A stretch of 64,000 bases of DNA from Anaerolineae bacterium (GTDB taxonomy: Bacteria; Chloroflexota; Anaerolineae; 4572-78; J111): NCBI GenBank assembly GCA_022071955.1, contig JAJVIM010000015.1, positions 205,331 to 269,330 on the forward strand, written 5' to 3'. The notes under the pieces were generated by a model. The model ran no database searches. It had not been told where the DNA came from and saw only the letters and a list, made by a program, of their open reading frames with translations. Shown piece after piece: positions 24,682 through 33,107 of the stretch. A program made the position numbers and the translations under genes. Numbering within the stretch: position 1 is the stretch's first letter; every line of letters begins with the position of its first letter.

Positions 24682-27600
24682 TTTTTAAATAGAAGCGGCA
24701 AATACAACACATGAAATGAATCGGCGGCGACGGCCCGGCTGTTGTTGGCCGGTTCCAGATCGGTTTCAGTGCCCTGAATTTGAATATTGCTGATGGCAAA
24801 GTTTTGGCCGGCCTGCCCGCTTGGCACGATGGTCGTCAGCGTTAGCGTGGCGGTTGCACCCGCGGCCAGCGCGCCGACAGACCACATACCGTTGCCGGCT
24901 GAAAATGCACCTCGGTCAGTAGAAAAATTGGCCAGCGCCAGCCCGGTGGGTAGCAGAATGTTGGTCACCGTTACGCCGGTGGCGTTATCCGGGCCGAGGT
25001 TGGCCGCGGTCAGGCGATAGACAATCTGGCCGGTGTTTACGCTCGCGGCCGCCGCCAAACTCAAATCGGCCTGCGCTACCGGCCACAGGCTGGCCGCGGC
25101 CTGATTGTTGCCGGCAATCAGATCGGTGCCGGTAGCAGTGATGCTGGCCCGGTTGGTGATGGTTTGGCCGGCCAGCCCGGCAGCCACCCGCGCCGCGAGG
25201 GTCGCCGTTACCGCGTCGCTGGGGGCGATAACCCCAATTTGCCACACGCCGCTGGCGCTAGAATAAATGCCGCGCGGCGCTGAAAAGTTGACGAAAGTCA
25301 GCCCGGCCGGCAGCACATCCTGCACCCGCACGTCCACTGCCGGTTCGGGGCCGGCGTTGGCGGCGACCAGCGTAAACGTGATCACGTTGGTGGAGTAGGG
25401 CGCGGTGAGGTTGACGCTTTTTTGCAGTCGCACATCGGCGCTGCCTACCGGAATAACCGTAACCGAGGCGCTGTTGTTTAGCGGCTGGCGCTCAACCTGG
25501 CTGGCGGTAACGTGGGCCGAGTTGGTTAACGCCACCCCAACCAGCCCGGCCGGAATGTCGGCCGCGATGGTCAGCCGGGCGATGTCGCCCGCGGCCATCT
25601 GTCCCACCTGCCACACGCCGCTGGTGGGGCTAAAACTGCCCCGCGAGGCGGTAACACCGGCTACGGTGAGTTGCGCCGGAAAGTCATCGGTTACGGTGAC
25701 GTTGGTGGCCGGCTCCGGGCCGGTGTTGGTAATGGCGATGGTAAAGGTGATGCGCTGGCTGGTGAAGGGGGTCAGGTTGGTGACCGTTTTGCTCAGCATC
25801 AGATCGACGCCGGCCACCGGGTTGATGACTGCCGCGGCGCTGTTATTGCCCGGCGCTGGGTCCGGCTCCGCGCCGGTGATGACGGCGGTATTGGTGATCG
25901 GCGCGCCGCCCGCGCCCAGATTGACCCGGCCCGTCACGGTGAGCCAGACCGGCGTTTGTGGCGACAGCGTGTCTACGGCCCACACGCCCGTGGTCGGGCT
26001 GTAGGCTCCCTGCGAGGTAGCGTAGTTGAGCAGCGACACGCCGGCCGGCAGGCTGTCGGTGACGCCGACGGCGGTGGCGAGGCTCGGCCCGTTGTTGACG
26101 GCAGTCACGGTGTAAGTGATGGTGTCGCCGGTAAAGGCTGCGGCGCTGCTGACGGTTTTATCCACGGCCAGATCGGCGCTTGCCGGCGCGCCGGTGCTGG
26201 TAATGGTGACGCTGCTGCCGGCAATGTTGTCGCCCAGATTCGTTTCGCCGCCGACCGGCGTAATCCGCACAAACCAGGGGTGCTCGCCGGCGGGCCGCTG
26301 CCATGTAAGCGACACGTTGCGGTACGCGCCGCAGCCGCCCAGCGTGGCAATAATTTGGTCTGCGCCAATCTGATGGCTTTGCGGGTTGCCGGGATCGCCG
26401 TCCCAAAAGCTGACGGTGACCGGCCCGGCGGCCACGTTGCCGCTGTTGGCGATTTCGGCAGTCAGAGTTACGGTGGAGATGCCGTTGAGCGGCACCTGCG
26501 GCGGGTTGGCCGTGGCTTGCAGCCGGGTGATCCGCAGATTGGGCTGGGGTTGCGCCGCCAGCGGCTTGGCCGGATTCCTCACGTAGTCGCGCCAGGTGAG
26601 GCCAAACTGGCTGAGCGTTTGGCTGTCGGAAAAAATCTGGCCGTTCCAGTAGCTGTCTTCCAGGCTGTACCACACCCAGCCCTGCACCAGCCGGTATTCG
26701 TCGCGCGGGTAGCCCAGCGACAGGTCGGTGGCGGAAAAGAGGTAGTCAAACGAGCCGGTCAGGTAATCTTTTACCTGCTGGCTGGTGATGGAGTGGCCGT
26801 AAAATCCTTTATAGAGGATGCCGTACTCGGTGTTGAGCAGCGGCTTGTTCTGCTCGCCGTGCTGGGCCATCCAGGTGCGGAAAGCGACCACATTGGCTTT
26901 AAACTCGTTCAGGTCGTGGTGTTTGTCAAAAATGACTGCCGAATCCTCCGGCACGCCGTACAAAAAACCAAGATTGGGGTTAAAGTTGTTGGTCGGGTCG
27001 CTATCGTAGTTGCTGAAACCGGCCGGCACGTTGGCCCCCCAACTGCCTTCAACCTCGCGAATGAGAAAGGTATGCATCACCCAGGCATCGACATCCCGGC
27101 CCATTGAGTACCCGAACTGCGTTTGATAGGCATTCCACACCCGCTCCAAATAGGCCAGCCGCAGCGGTGAGGCCAAAATGACCGAGCCAACGGCCACCCG
27201 GGCGGTCGGGTCGGCGGTTTTGATGGCAGCGTGGATGGCGTGATAGGCGGTGGCGTACAACTCCGGAGTGATTTCGTCCTGCCCCTCGCCGTCGGCCCAA
27301 TCCTGGCGCTCAATCTCGTTGCCAATGCGCCACAGCATCCCCGGCCGGCTGGCGGCGATGCTGGCCAGCGTGGTCAGGCTCGGCGTTACCGAATACTGCG
27401 GCGGGGTTACATAACTGCCAATACAGTGGCTGCCGCAGGTTTTGAGCTGGTGTACCCGCACGGTCTGAATGTATTCTACGTTGGCAGTCAGGCCAATTTC
27501 GGTGGCCGGGTTGCTGCGGGTGGACCAATCCAGGTAGCGCCCCATATTCAACTGGGCGATGTCGTAATTGCCCACATACGGCGAATACGCGCCGCCAATC

Positions 27601-27716
27601 CCCAACCGGCAGTTGGGAAAGTTGTCCGGCCCGGCGGCCTGCGCGGTTGGGCTGACCAACAGCAATAGCACACCGATGACGCCCCATAGCAGCAAATGAA
27701 GAAGTCTGGTGATCAT
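24678..27716 (-). CDS. Secreted GH-like TIM-barrel protein with CARDB and four DUF11 domains, YLPLLFK tail
   Basis: 1012 aa from ATG 27716 (MITRLLHLLLWGVIGVLLLL, cleavage after PTAQAA). The open frame runs about 197 codons further upstream but there it is only a shadow of the neighbouring gene. Residues 25-400 resemble glycoside-hydrolase-like barrels (LWRIGNEIERQDW has the NE dyad position, LLNTEYGILYKGFYG a second Glu, then VQGWVWYSLEDSYWNGQIF), so a carbohydrate-active enzyme or relative is likely but activity is unproven. Residues about 420-530 are CARDB-like (TLTAEIANSGNVAAGPVTVS). Then come four DUF11 repeats (ADLAVDKTV, VDLMLSKTV, ADVRLQKSV, ADLSLAAAA), ending in SFHVLYLPLLFKK. The gene is coupled to the DUF2723 gene by ATGA overlap. 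Confidence 0.87.
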   Translation of the reverse strand: MITRLLHLLLWGVIGVLLLLVSPTAQAAGPDNFPNCRLGIGGAYSPYVGNYDIAQLNMGRYLDWSTRSNPATEIGLTANVEYIQTVRVHQLKTCGSHCIGSYVTPPQYSVTPSLTTLASIAASRPGMLWRIGNEIERQDWADGEGQDEITPELYATAYHAIHAAIKTADPTARVAVGSVILASPLRLAYLERVWNAYQTQFGYSMGRDVDAWVMHTFLIREVEGSWGANVPAGFSNYDSDPTNNFNPNLGFLYGVPEDSAVIFDKHHDLNEFKANVVAFRTWMAQHGEQNKPLLNTEYGILYKGFYGHSITSQQVKDYLTGSFDYLFSATDLSLGYPRDEYRLVQGWVWYSLEDSYWNGQIFSDSQTLSQFGLTWRDYVRNPAKPLAAQPQPNLRITRLQATANPPQVPLNGISTVTLTAEIANSGNVAAGPVTVSFWDGDPGNPQSHQIGADQIIATLGGCGAYRNVSLTWQRPAGEHPWFVRITPVGGETNLGDNIAGSSVTITSTGAPASADLAVDKTVSSAAAFTGDTITYTVTAVNNGPSLATAVGVTDSLPAGVSLLNYATSQGAYSPTTGVWAVDTLSPQTPVWLTVTGRVNLGAGGAPITNTAVITGAEPDPAPGNNSAAAVINPVAGVDLMLSKTVTNLTPFTSQRITFTIAITNTGPEPATNVTVTDDFPAQLTVAGVTASRGSFSPTSGVWQVGQMAAGDIARLTIAADIPAGLVGVALTNSAHVTASQVERQPLNNSASVTVIPVGSADVRLQKSVNLTAPYSTNVITFTLVAANAGPEPAVDVRVQDVLPAGLTFVNFSAPRGIYSSASGVWQIGVIAPSDAVTATLAARVAAGLAGQTITNRASITATGTDLIAGNNQAAASLWPVAQADLSLAAAASVNTGQIVYRLTAANLGPDNATGVTVTNILLPTGLALANFSTDRGAFSAGNGMWSVGALAAGATATLTLTTIVPSGQAGQNFAISNIQIQGTETDLEPANNSRAVAADSFHVLYLPLLFKK

Positions 27717-27729
27717 ATAATGAATCCTT

Positions 27730-28389
27730 TTACGCCCGACGAATAACCAGCAGTCCACCCAGCAGCAACAGCCCGCCCAGGCACAATCCAGCCAGCCAGC
27801 GACCCTGCCCCAGCAGCCGGTCCAGCAGCGAACCGGGCGGCGCTGTCGCCGCAATCGGCCCGCTACCGCCGCCCGGCTTGGCCGGAACGGTAGCGGCCGG
27901 CGGCCGGGTGCCGACAACGGCCGGCGGGGTTGGCGTGTGGGTTGGCGGCGGGTTGAGTGCGGAGCCATTGCTGCCGTTGCCGGTTGCCGGCGGCGGGGCA
28001 GTGGTAACCGGCGCAACTTCCCCGGAACTGCCGCCGATAGCCGCCGTTGGTGGGGCAGGCGTGTCGCTACCGGCGGGCGCAGCCGTTGGCTCAGCTTCGG
28101 CCGGTTCGGTGGCTTCAATGGCGGTGGGCGCGGGCGGCGACGAGGTTTCGCTACCCCTGCCGGAGTCTTCCCGCTCACTACCGGCGGCGGTTGGCGCGGC
28201 GGTGGGCGCGGGCGGCGGCGGTTGGGTGGCGGTGGGCTGCAACGGCCGGGTGGGAATGGTCTGCGCGGCCGGGAACTGGCTCGGCGCGGCCCAACTGGTC
28301 GGGCCAAGCCAATTCACCAGCAGCACCGCCACGCCGCTGACCAGCAGGGTCAGTATCAGTCTGAATTTCAGGTTAGCTTGTGCCATCAT
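27730..28389 (-). CDS. Pro/Thr/Ala-rich bitopic envelope protein
   Basis: 219 aa (a second ATG at 28386 has better-placed GGAG). The N-terminal membrane segment or signal is LILTLLVSGVAVLLVNWLG. Residues about 35-185 are low-complexity Pro/Thr/Ala/Gly with runs such as PPPPAPTAAPTAAG. The C-terminus is a hydrophobic helix (WLAGLCLGGLLLLGGLLVI) followed by RRA. This tripartite end resembles sortase or archaeosortase substrates, but no LPxTG or PGF motif is present. It is therefore probably a cell-wall-spanning or glycosylated stalk protein. It sits between the DUF4012 gene and the DUF11 genes in the same direction. Function unknown. Confidence 0.65.
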   Translation of the reverse strand: MMAQANLKFRLILTLLVSGVAVLLVNWLGPTSWAAPSQFPAAQTIPTRPLQPTATQPPPPAPTAAPTAAGSEREDSGRGSETSSPPAPTAIEATEPAEAEPTAAPAGSDTPAPPTAAIGGSSGEVAPVTTAPPPATGNGSNGSALNPPPTHTPTPPAVVGTRPPAATVPAKPGGGSGPIAATAPPGSLLDRLLGQGRWLAGLCLGGLLLLGGLLVIRRA

Positions 28390-30354
28390 CTACTCCGTTA
28401 ATTTATACGTCACCCGGATGCGCCGGTCCGTGGTCAGCCGGAACTGAAAAAGCAGCGTCGAACCGGATTGTTCCAGCGGCGCGGGGTCGCTGGTCAGTAG
28501 CTGCGCGCCCGCCGGTAGCGTCAGCGACACCTGCACCGCCGGTTCGAGCGTGCCGGGCTGTTTTGGCAGCAACAGCGAATAGCTTTGCTGCTCACCGCCG
28601 GCCGAAACCGTGCCGGGCGGCAGCCGGTAGTCAAAATCCAGCGCCAGCCGCTGGGCCGGGGCCAGCAAAAAAAGCTGGCTCCAGCTCTGTTTGTGGTGGG
28701 GCAGCGTCTGCCGGTCAACCTGGCCGCTGGTTGGTTGGCCGCGCAGCAGGTAGCGTCCGGCCACCACCACGCCGGGGCCTGTGCGCAATTCTGCGCCGGC
28801 CGGCACAATCAGGCTGGTATAAATCCAGGCGCAGCGTTCCATATTTTGGGCGTAGCTCCGGTCGTAGCGCAGGTCGATGGCGCACTCACCGGCGCGGGCC
28901 GGGGCGGTGTGCTGATAGAGCAGTTGGGCGCGGGCCTGCCCGGAACCATCGCCGGCCAGTTGGACGGTATAATTGAGGTAGCGCTCCACTTTGGCGCTGG
29001 CCTTGTTAAAGCCGACATTCGCGTCGGTGACCAGCAAATAATCGCCGCCGGTCGCCGGCAGCCCGCCGTCCAGCCCCCGCTCGGCCAGCAGGTTGGCCAA
29101 TCGTTCTTCCTTTATATACAGCAGCAAATGCTTCTCGGCGTGGGCCTGTTGCAGCGCCGCCGCCAGCGCCGCCGGCGGGATCGACTCCGGGGCGGTTTCA
29201 AACTTCTGCACCAGCGCTTCGGCCAGGGCCAGCATAAACGATTTACGCTGCGCCCACCACTCGCCGTCCTGCGCCTGCCCGGCTTCCGGCGTCCAATGTT
29301 GCTGCATCAAGTCGATGACATTGGCGGCGGTCACCTGTTCGCCGTTCACCGTCAATGGGCCGGTGGCGGGCAGCAGCAGCGGTAGCGCGTACTGGTCAAT
29401 GGCGATGACCCCGTCGGCGTTGACGCCCTGACCCAGTTGGTACAACTCCAGCGCGGTGCGGGCCGCCTCCGGAAAATCCGGCGACCAACTGGCGTCGCGC
29501 AGCACCCAGTAATCGGCTTTCATATAGTTCCGCAGCGGCGCGGGCGGGTAGGGGTAGGCTTCCGAGAGCCGGTCAACGGCGTAACTGTCCTGCATTTGCA
29601 GGCTGATGATTTGCCCGTGGTCGATGACAATGTGGCCGGCGGTGTTGATGTAGCCGCCGGACGGCCGCAATTCGTCGGCGTTTTGGGTGAGCAGCAGGTA
29701 GGTTTGCGGCTGCTCAAAACCGAGCGCCGGCGGCAGCAGTTGGGCCAGTTGCAGGCCGGTGCGAGTCTGCGGCAGCAGTTGCTGCAACTGGCGGGCGCGC
29801 GGGGCCAGCAGCGGCGACAATTTATCGGCCTCAATCGCGGCCAGCGCCGGCCGGTGGCGCAGCAGGTCCGCGTCGAGCCGGGCCAGTTGCGGCTGCACCC
29901 GCGCCAGTTGGCTCACCAGATCGGGCAGGGTGGTGGCGTTGGCCAGTGCGGCGGCGGCCTGCCCGGCCCGGGCCAGATCGGCGGCGGCCGGCAGCAAAAC
30001 CGGCAGCGCCGCCAGATCATCGCCGTAAGGCAGCCAGCGGGTCACGGCCGGCGGCGGCAGCAGCGGCAGGAGTTCGGTTTGGAGAGTGTCCAGCGCCCCG
30101 GCCAGCGTGTCGGTCTCAGCCTGAAGCTGGGCGCGGTTCGATTCGCTGCCGGCCGCGGTCAGGCTGGCGGCGCTGGCGGTTGCCCGGCGGTAAGCGCCGG
30201 CAATCACCGTCACTTTCACACCGAACCAAACTGTAATCAACGCCAGCAACAGCAGCCCGGCATACAGCAGGCCGTGGCCCAGCAGATAGGGCAGCCGCCG
30301 CGGCTGCGGCTCGATGGCCGGTTGCAGGTTCAATTTAATGCCGGTCAGTTTCAT
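28390..30354 (-). CDS. DUF4012 membrane-anchored protein
   Basis: 654 aa. One N-terminal membrane segment (about residues 28-50) is followed by a helical region rich in Ala/Leu (55-220). Then comes the DUF4012 core: QNADELRPSGGYINTAGHIV, QDSYAVDRLSEAYPYPPAPL, LRDASWSPDFPEAARTALEL and NADGVIAIDQYAL. The C-terminal part is beta-rich. DUF4012 proteins are frequent beside exopolysaccharide genes in Gram-positive bacteria and Chloroflexota and their role is not established; an LCP-like or polymer-attachment role is a guess. The start overlaps the preceding GT2 gene by 20 bp, so it is part of the same transcript. Confidence 0.85.
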   Translation of the reverse strand: MKLTGIKLNLQPAIEPQPRRLPYLLGHGLLYAGLLLLALITVWFGVKVTVIAGAYRRATASAASLTAAGSESNRAQLQAETDTLAGALDTLQTELLPLLPPPAVTRWLPYGDDLAALPVLLPAAADLARAGQAAAALANATTLPDLVSQLARVQPQLARLDADLLRHRPALAAIEADKLSPLLAPRARQLQQLLPQTRTGLQLAQLLPPALGFEQPQTYLLLTQNADELRPSGGYINTAGHIVIDHGQIISLQMQDSYAVDRLSEAYPYPPAPLRNYMKADYWVLRDASWSPDFPEAARTALELYQLGQGVNADGVIAIDQYALPLLLPATGPLTVNGEQVTAANVIDLMQQHWTPEAGQAQDGEWWAQRKSFMLALAEALVQKFETAPESIPPAALAAALQQAHAEKHLLLYIKEERLANLLAERGLDGGLPATGGDYLLVTDANVGFNKASAKVERYLNYTVQLAGDGSGQARAQLLYQHTAPARAGECAIDLRYDRSYAQNMERCAWIYTSLIVPAGAELRTGPGVVVAGRYLLRGQPTSGQVDRQTLPHHKQSWSQLFLLAPAQRLALDFDYRLPPGTVSAGGEQQSYSLLLPKQPGTLEPAVQVSLTLPAGAQLLTSDPAPLEQSGSTLLFQFRLTTDRRIRVTYKLTE

Positions 30355-31333
30355 CAGTTAACAACCAAAAACGGAGCGTGCCCAGCGCCAGCCCCAGCGC
30401 CAGCGCCGCGGCTCGCACCACCACCAAAACAGGAGCGATGAGCAGCACCGGCCGGTCGCGCCGGAATAGTTTGAGATAAAAAGGAAACTCGGTGAGCAGC
30501 AGGGCCAGCCCGGCCAGCAGCCCGCCGCCGATCAACCGGGGCCGGCGGCCCAACCCGCCGAGAGCCAGCAGCCCGCCGGCCAGCGCAGCCAGTCCCAGTT
30601 GCACTTTGAGCCGCTGCGGCGTGTGCGAATCGCGGCCGGCTTTGGCCGGGTGGCGGCGCAACAGCCGCGCTTTCCAGTAGCCAATGTTGAATTTGCGGCG
30701 GGCGTACCGGCCAAGGGTGCGGTTATGCTGATGCTCAACCACGGCGTTGGGGGCAAAAACCAGCCGGCAGCCCTGCGCCGCCAGTCGAAACGACAACTCC
30801 TGATCCTCGACTGAGGCGCTGGGAAAGCGGGCGTCAAAACCGCCGGCGGCCAAAAAAAGGTCGCGCCGGTAGCCCGCCGAGTAAGTGTCAACAAAATCGA
30901 TGCGGCTCAGCCCGGCCAACCGGTCGTAGCGGTCCTGATATTCCTGCTGCACAAAGCGGGCGGTCAATTGCGGCTGGCGGCTGCGATAGACGCCTCGCGC
31001 GCCGGCCACTTCCGGCCCGGCAAAGGGGGCGATCATCTGCGCCACCCAGTCCGGCGCGGGGATGCAGTCGGCATCGGTAAACAGCAAGATGTCGCTGCCG
31101 GCGCTGGCCGCGCCGCGATTGCGCGCCGCCGCCGGCCCGGCGGGCGGTTGGGCCAGCACCGTTACCCCGGTGAACTGACGGGCCACCGCCGCCGAGTCGT
31201 CGCCGGAGCCGTCATCAACCACAATGATCTCGTCGGGCGGGCGGGTTTGTTGGGTTAGCGCCCGCAGGCAGTTGGGCAGGCTGGCGGCCCCGTTACGCAC
31301 CGGCACAATCACCGACACTGTTTCAGGCGGCAT
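30335..31333 (-). CDS. GT2 family glycosyltransferase with C-terminal membrane segments
   Basis: 332 aa from ATG 31333 (MPPETVSVIVPVRNG), 11 bp inside the end of the methyltransferase gene; the longer frame to 31396 reads through that gene. GT-A fold hallmarks: VSVIVPVRNG, EIIVVDDGSGDDSA, the metal-binding LLFTDADC and the SVEDQELSFRLA acceptor-site acid. Two or three membrane helices at 240-325 anchor it to the inner membrane, as in enzymes that work on lipid-linked intermediates. It is likely a step in polysaccharide assembly; sugar unknown. Confidence 0.88.
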   Translation of the reverse strand: MPPETVSVIVPVRNGAASLPNCLRALTQQTRPPDEIIVVDDGSGDDSAAVARQFTGVTVLAQPPAGPAAARNRGAASAGSDILLFTDADCIPAPDWVAQMIAPFAGPEVAGARGVYRSRQPQLTARFVQQEYQDRYDRLAGLSRIDFVDTYSAGYRRDLFLAAGGFDARFPSASVEDQELSFRLAAQGCRLVFAPNAVVEHQHNRTLGRYARRKFNIGYWKARLLRRHPAKAGRDSHTPQRLKVQLGLAALAGGLLALGGLGRRPRLIGGGLLAGLALLLTEFPFYLKLFRRDRPVLLIAPVLVVVRAAALALGLALGTLRFWLLTDETDRH

Positions 31334-32093
31334 ATTCCACCAGCACGTAGCGGCACCAGCGCCGGGCCAGCGGCACGCGGGCGAGCAGAAATTCATCCAG
31401 CGCCCACAGCGCCGGGAACGACATTTCGCCGCCGATAGCCCGCGAGATCATCGACAACAGGTAGAATTCGCGCTGGCGGGTACGGCAAAAATAGCGGCCA
31501 ACGCCGGCGATGTCGCTGTGGGTTAGCGGGTGTTCGTTGGGTGAGCGATGTTTGTGGCGGTAGGGCATCCGCTCGCGGATCAGGTGCAACAGCGGGTTTT
31601 CGCCGAGCGGTTCGCGAAACAGCGCCCGGCCGCCCGGTTTGAGCACCCGCCGTATTTCCGGAGCCAGCGCCCGGGCGTCGGCGTGGTGCAGCAGGCCAAA
31701 ACCGACCACCAAATCAAAGCTGTTGCTTGGAAACGCCAGCGTTTCGGCGGCGGCCACCCGCACCGCCACCGAACTTTCGAGTTGGTGGGCGGCGGCGCGG
31801 CGGCGGGTCAAATTCAGGCTGGCGGCGGCGATGTCTACCGCAGTGACCTGCGCCCCGCGCCGGGCGAGCATTATCGTGTAGTCACCCGGACCACAGCCCA
31901 GTTCCAGCACTCGCTGGCCGCGCAGATCGCCCAGCCAGTCGAACATAACCCGCAGCGAGCGGCCCAGATCGGCCCGGAACATGTCGCTGTCGGGCGGGAC
32001 CAGCAGCGGGATTTGGTGCCGGGCAAAGAGGGTGGGCCACAGGGCGTTATAATAAGCGGCGTCGAGTCGCTGCGCCGTCGTCAGGCTGGACAT
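31323..32093 (-). CDS. Class I SAM-dependent methyltransferase
   Basis: 256 aa. Motif I is VLELGCGPGDYTIMLARRGA, followed by VTAVDIAAASL (acidic residue binding the ribose) and FDLVVGFGLLHH (motif post-II), then VLKPGGRALFREPLG. This is the typical Methyltransf_11/25 layout. The context between a membrane flippase-like gene and a GT2 gene suggests methylation of a sugar or lipid carrier precursor in polysaccharide synthesis. The substrate cannot be read from the sequence. Confidence 0.87.
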   Translation of the reverse strand: MSSLTTAQRLDAAYYNALWPTLFARHQIPLLVPPDSDMFRADLGRSLRVMFDWLGDLRGQRVLELGCGPGDYTIMLARRGAQVTAVDIAAASLNLTRRRAAAHQLESSVAVRVAAAETLAFPSNSFDLVVGFGLLHHADARALAPEIRRVLKPGGRALFREPLGENPLLHLIRERMPYRHKHRSPNEHPLTHSDIAGVGRYFCRTRQREFYLLSMISRAIGGEMSFPALWALDEFLLARVPLARRWCRYVLVEYAA

Positions 32094-32111
32094 AGATAGT
32101 TCTCCTCTGTC

Positions 32112-32156
32112 GGCGGCTTACGGCGCGGCGGCTGGGCCGCCGCGCCGTAAGCCGCC
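32112..32156. repeat. 20-bp perfect hairpin across the stop codon of the LPG-synthase-like gene
   Basis: GGCGGCTTACGGCGCGGCGG (32112-32131) is exactly complementary to 32137-32156 with a 5-nt loop. It encodes the last residues of the gene and contains its stop codon. No T-run follows on the minus strand, so it is not a classical terminator. The GGCGGC/GCCGCC elements resemble the apex of the spacer hairpins at 36.7, 39.3 and 40.3 kb. Confidence 0.75.
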
Positions 32157-33107
32157 ATTTAAAACGGCCCAGCCGCCGATGAGGATCAACGGCAGCACCG
32201 TGACCACATTCAACGCTACGCCCACACCAAGAGCCGTGGCTTGGGCCACGCCAAACGGAGCCAGCGCCAGCACCGCCGCGCCCTGCATCAAGCCGACCAG
32301 CGCCGGCGGCGAGGGGGCGATATTGCTCAGGCTGACCAGCAGCATGAGCAGTGCCGCGGCAGTCAGCGGCAGTTGCAGATGGAACGCGGCCAGCATGGCG
32401 GCCATCGTCAGCAGCGATAACAGCCAGATCAGCCCGCTCCACAGCAGCAGCCGGGCCAGCGCGCGGCCATTCGCCAGCAGCGCCAGCGCGGCCAACCCGC
32501 GTTCGGCGGCGTTGGCCAGCCAATCCCACCGGGCCAACCACGGCACCAGGCGCTGCTGCAGCCGCCCCAGCAGCGCCAGCCCGGTGGCCAACCCGGCCGC
32601 CAGCAGCAGCGCGCTCGCGCCGGCCGGGCCGAGCCAGCCGGGGGTCAGGGTCAATCCGGCCAAAGTGGCGGCGATCAGCCCGGCGGCCAGCAGGTCAATC
32701 ACCTTTTCAATCAACAACGTTGGCAACGTTGCTGCGACCGGCTGGCCGTGACCGCGCATCAATCCCAGCCGGAGCAGCTCGCCGGTGCGCACCGGGATGA
32801 GCAGGTTGATCATTTGTGCGGTTACAAGCACGCCAAAGGTGGGCCAGAAAACCGGCCGTGGCCGCGGGTACAAATCCCGCCAGCGACCGGCTTTGGCCAG
32901 CGCCACGGCCACTACCCCGGCCAGGCCTACGGCCAGCCAGCCGATCGATGCGCCGGTCAGCCCGGCGCTAACTTCGGCCCAGTCTACGCCGTTTACGGCC
33001 CAACCGCAGGTCGCCGCACCCAGCAGCAGCCCGGCCAGTAGCCGCAGTCCGGCCCGGCCGCGCGGCCGGTTCAGCCCCAGCGCCGGGCTAATACGCGCCC
33101 TCCCCAT
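32118..33107 (-). CDS. Polytopic lysylphosphatidylglycerol-synthase-type (UPF0104) membrane protein
   Basis: 329 aa with about eight membrane helices. It has the features of the LPG_synthase_TM/UPF0104 family: RWRDLYPRPRPVFWPTFGVL, then QMINLLIPVRTGELLRLGLM (the 'N-x-x-x-P-x-R-x-G-E' signature), IEKVIDLLA and APSPPALVGLMQGA. Family members include the flippase-like half of MprF and many proteins beside polysaccharide genes. The cytoplasmic lysyltransferase domain is absent. A role in moving lipid-linked sugars is plausible. The gene overlaps the preceding sugar transferase by 20 bp. Confidence 0.85.
   Translation of the reverse strand: MGRARISPALGLNRPRGRAGLRLLAGLLLGAATCGWAVNGVDWAEVSAGLTGASIGWLAVGLAGVVAVALAKAGRWRDLYPRPRPVFWPTFGVLVTAQMINLLIPVRTGELLRLGLMRGHGQPVAATLPTLLIEKVIDLLAAGLIAATLAGLTLTPGWLGPAGASALLLAAGLATGLALLGRLQQRLVPWLARWDWLANAAERGLAALALLANGRALARLLLWSGLIWLLSLLTMAAMLAAFHLQLPLTAAALLMLLVSLSNIAPSPPALVGLMQGAAVLALAPFGVAQATALGVGVALNVVTVLPLILIGGWAVLNGGLRRGGPAAAP

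Noticed and set aside
27717..28307. N-terminal 197 codons of the long frame of the GH-like/DUF11 protein
   Set aside because: Pro/Arg-rich shadow of the Pro/Thr/Ala-rich gene; a proper signal peptide begins at ATG 27716.
27730..28389. LPxTG sortase substrate
   Set aside because: The C-terminal helix and basic tail are present but no LPxTG or close variant precedes the helix.
29437..30441. Plus-strand open frame of 334 codons opposite the DUF4012 gene
   Set aside because: Gln/Gly/Arg-rich shadow of a GC-rich gene with no ribosome site or domain.
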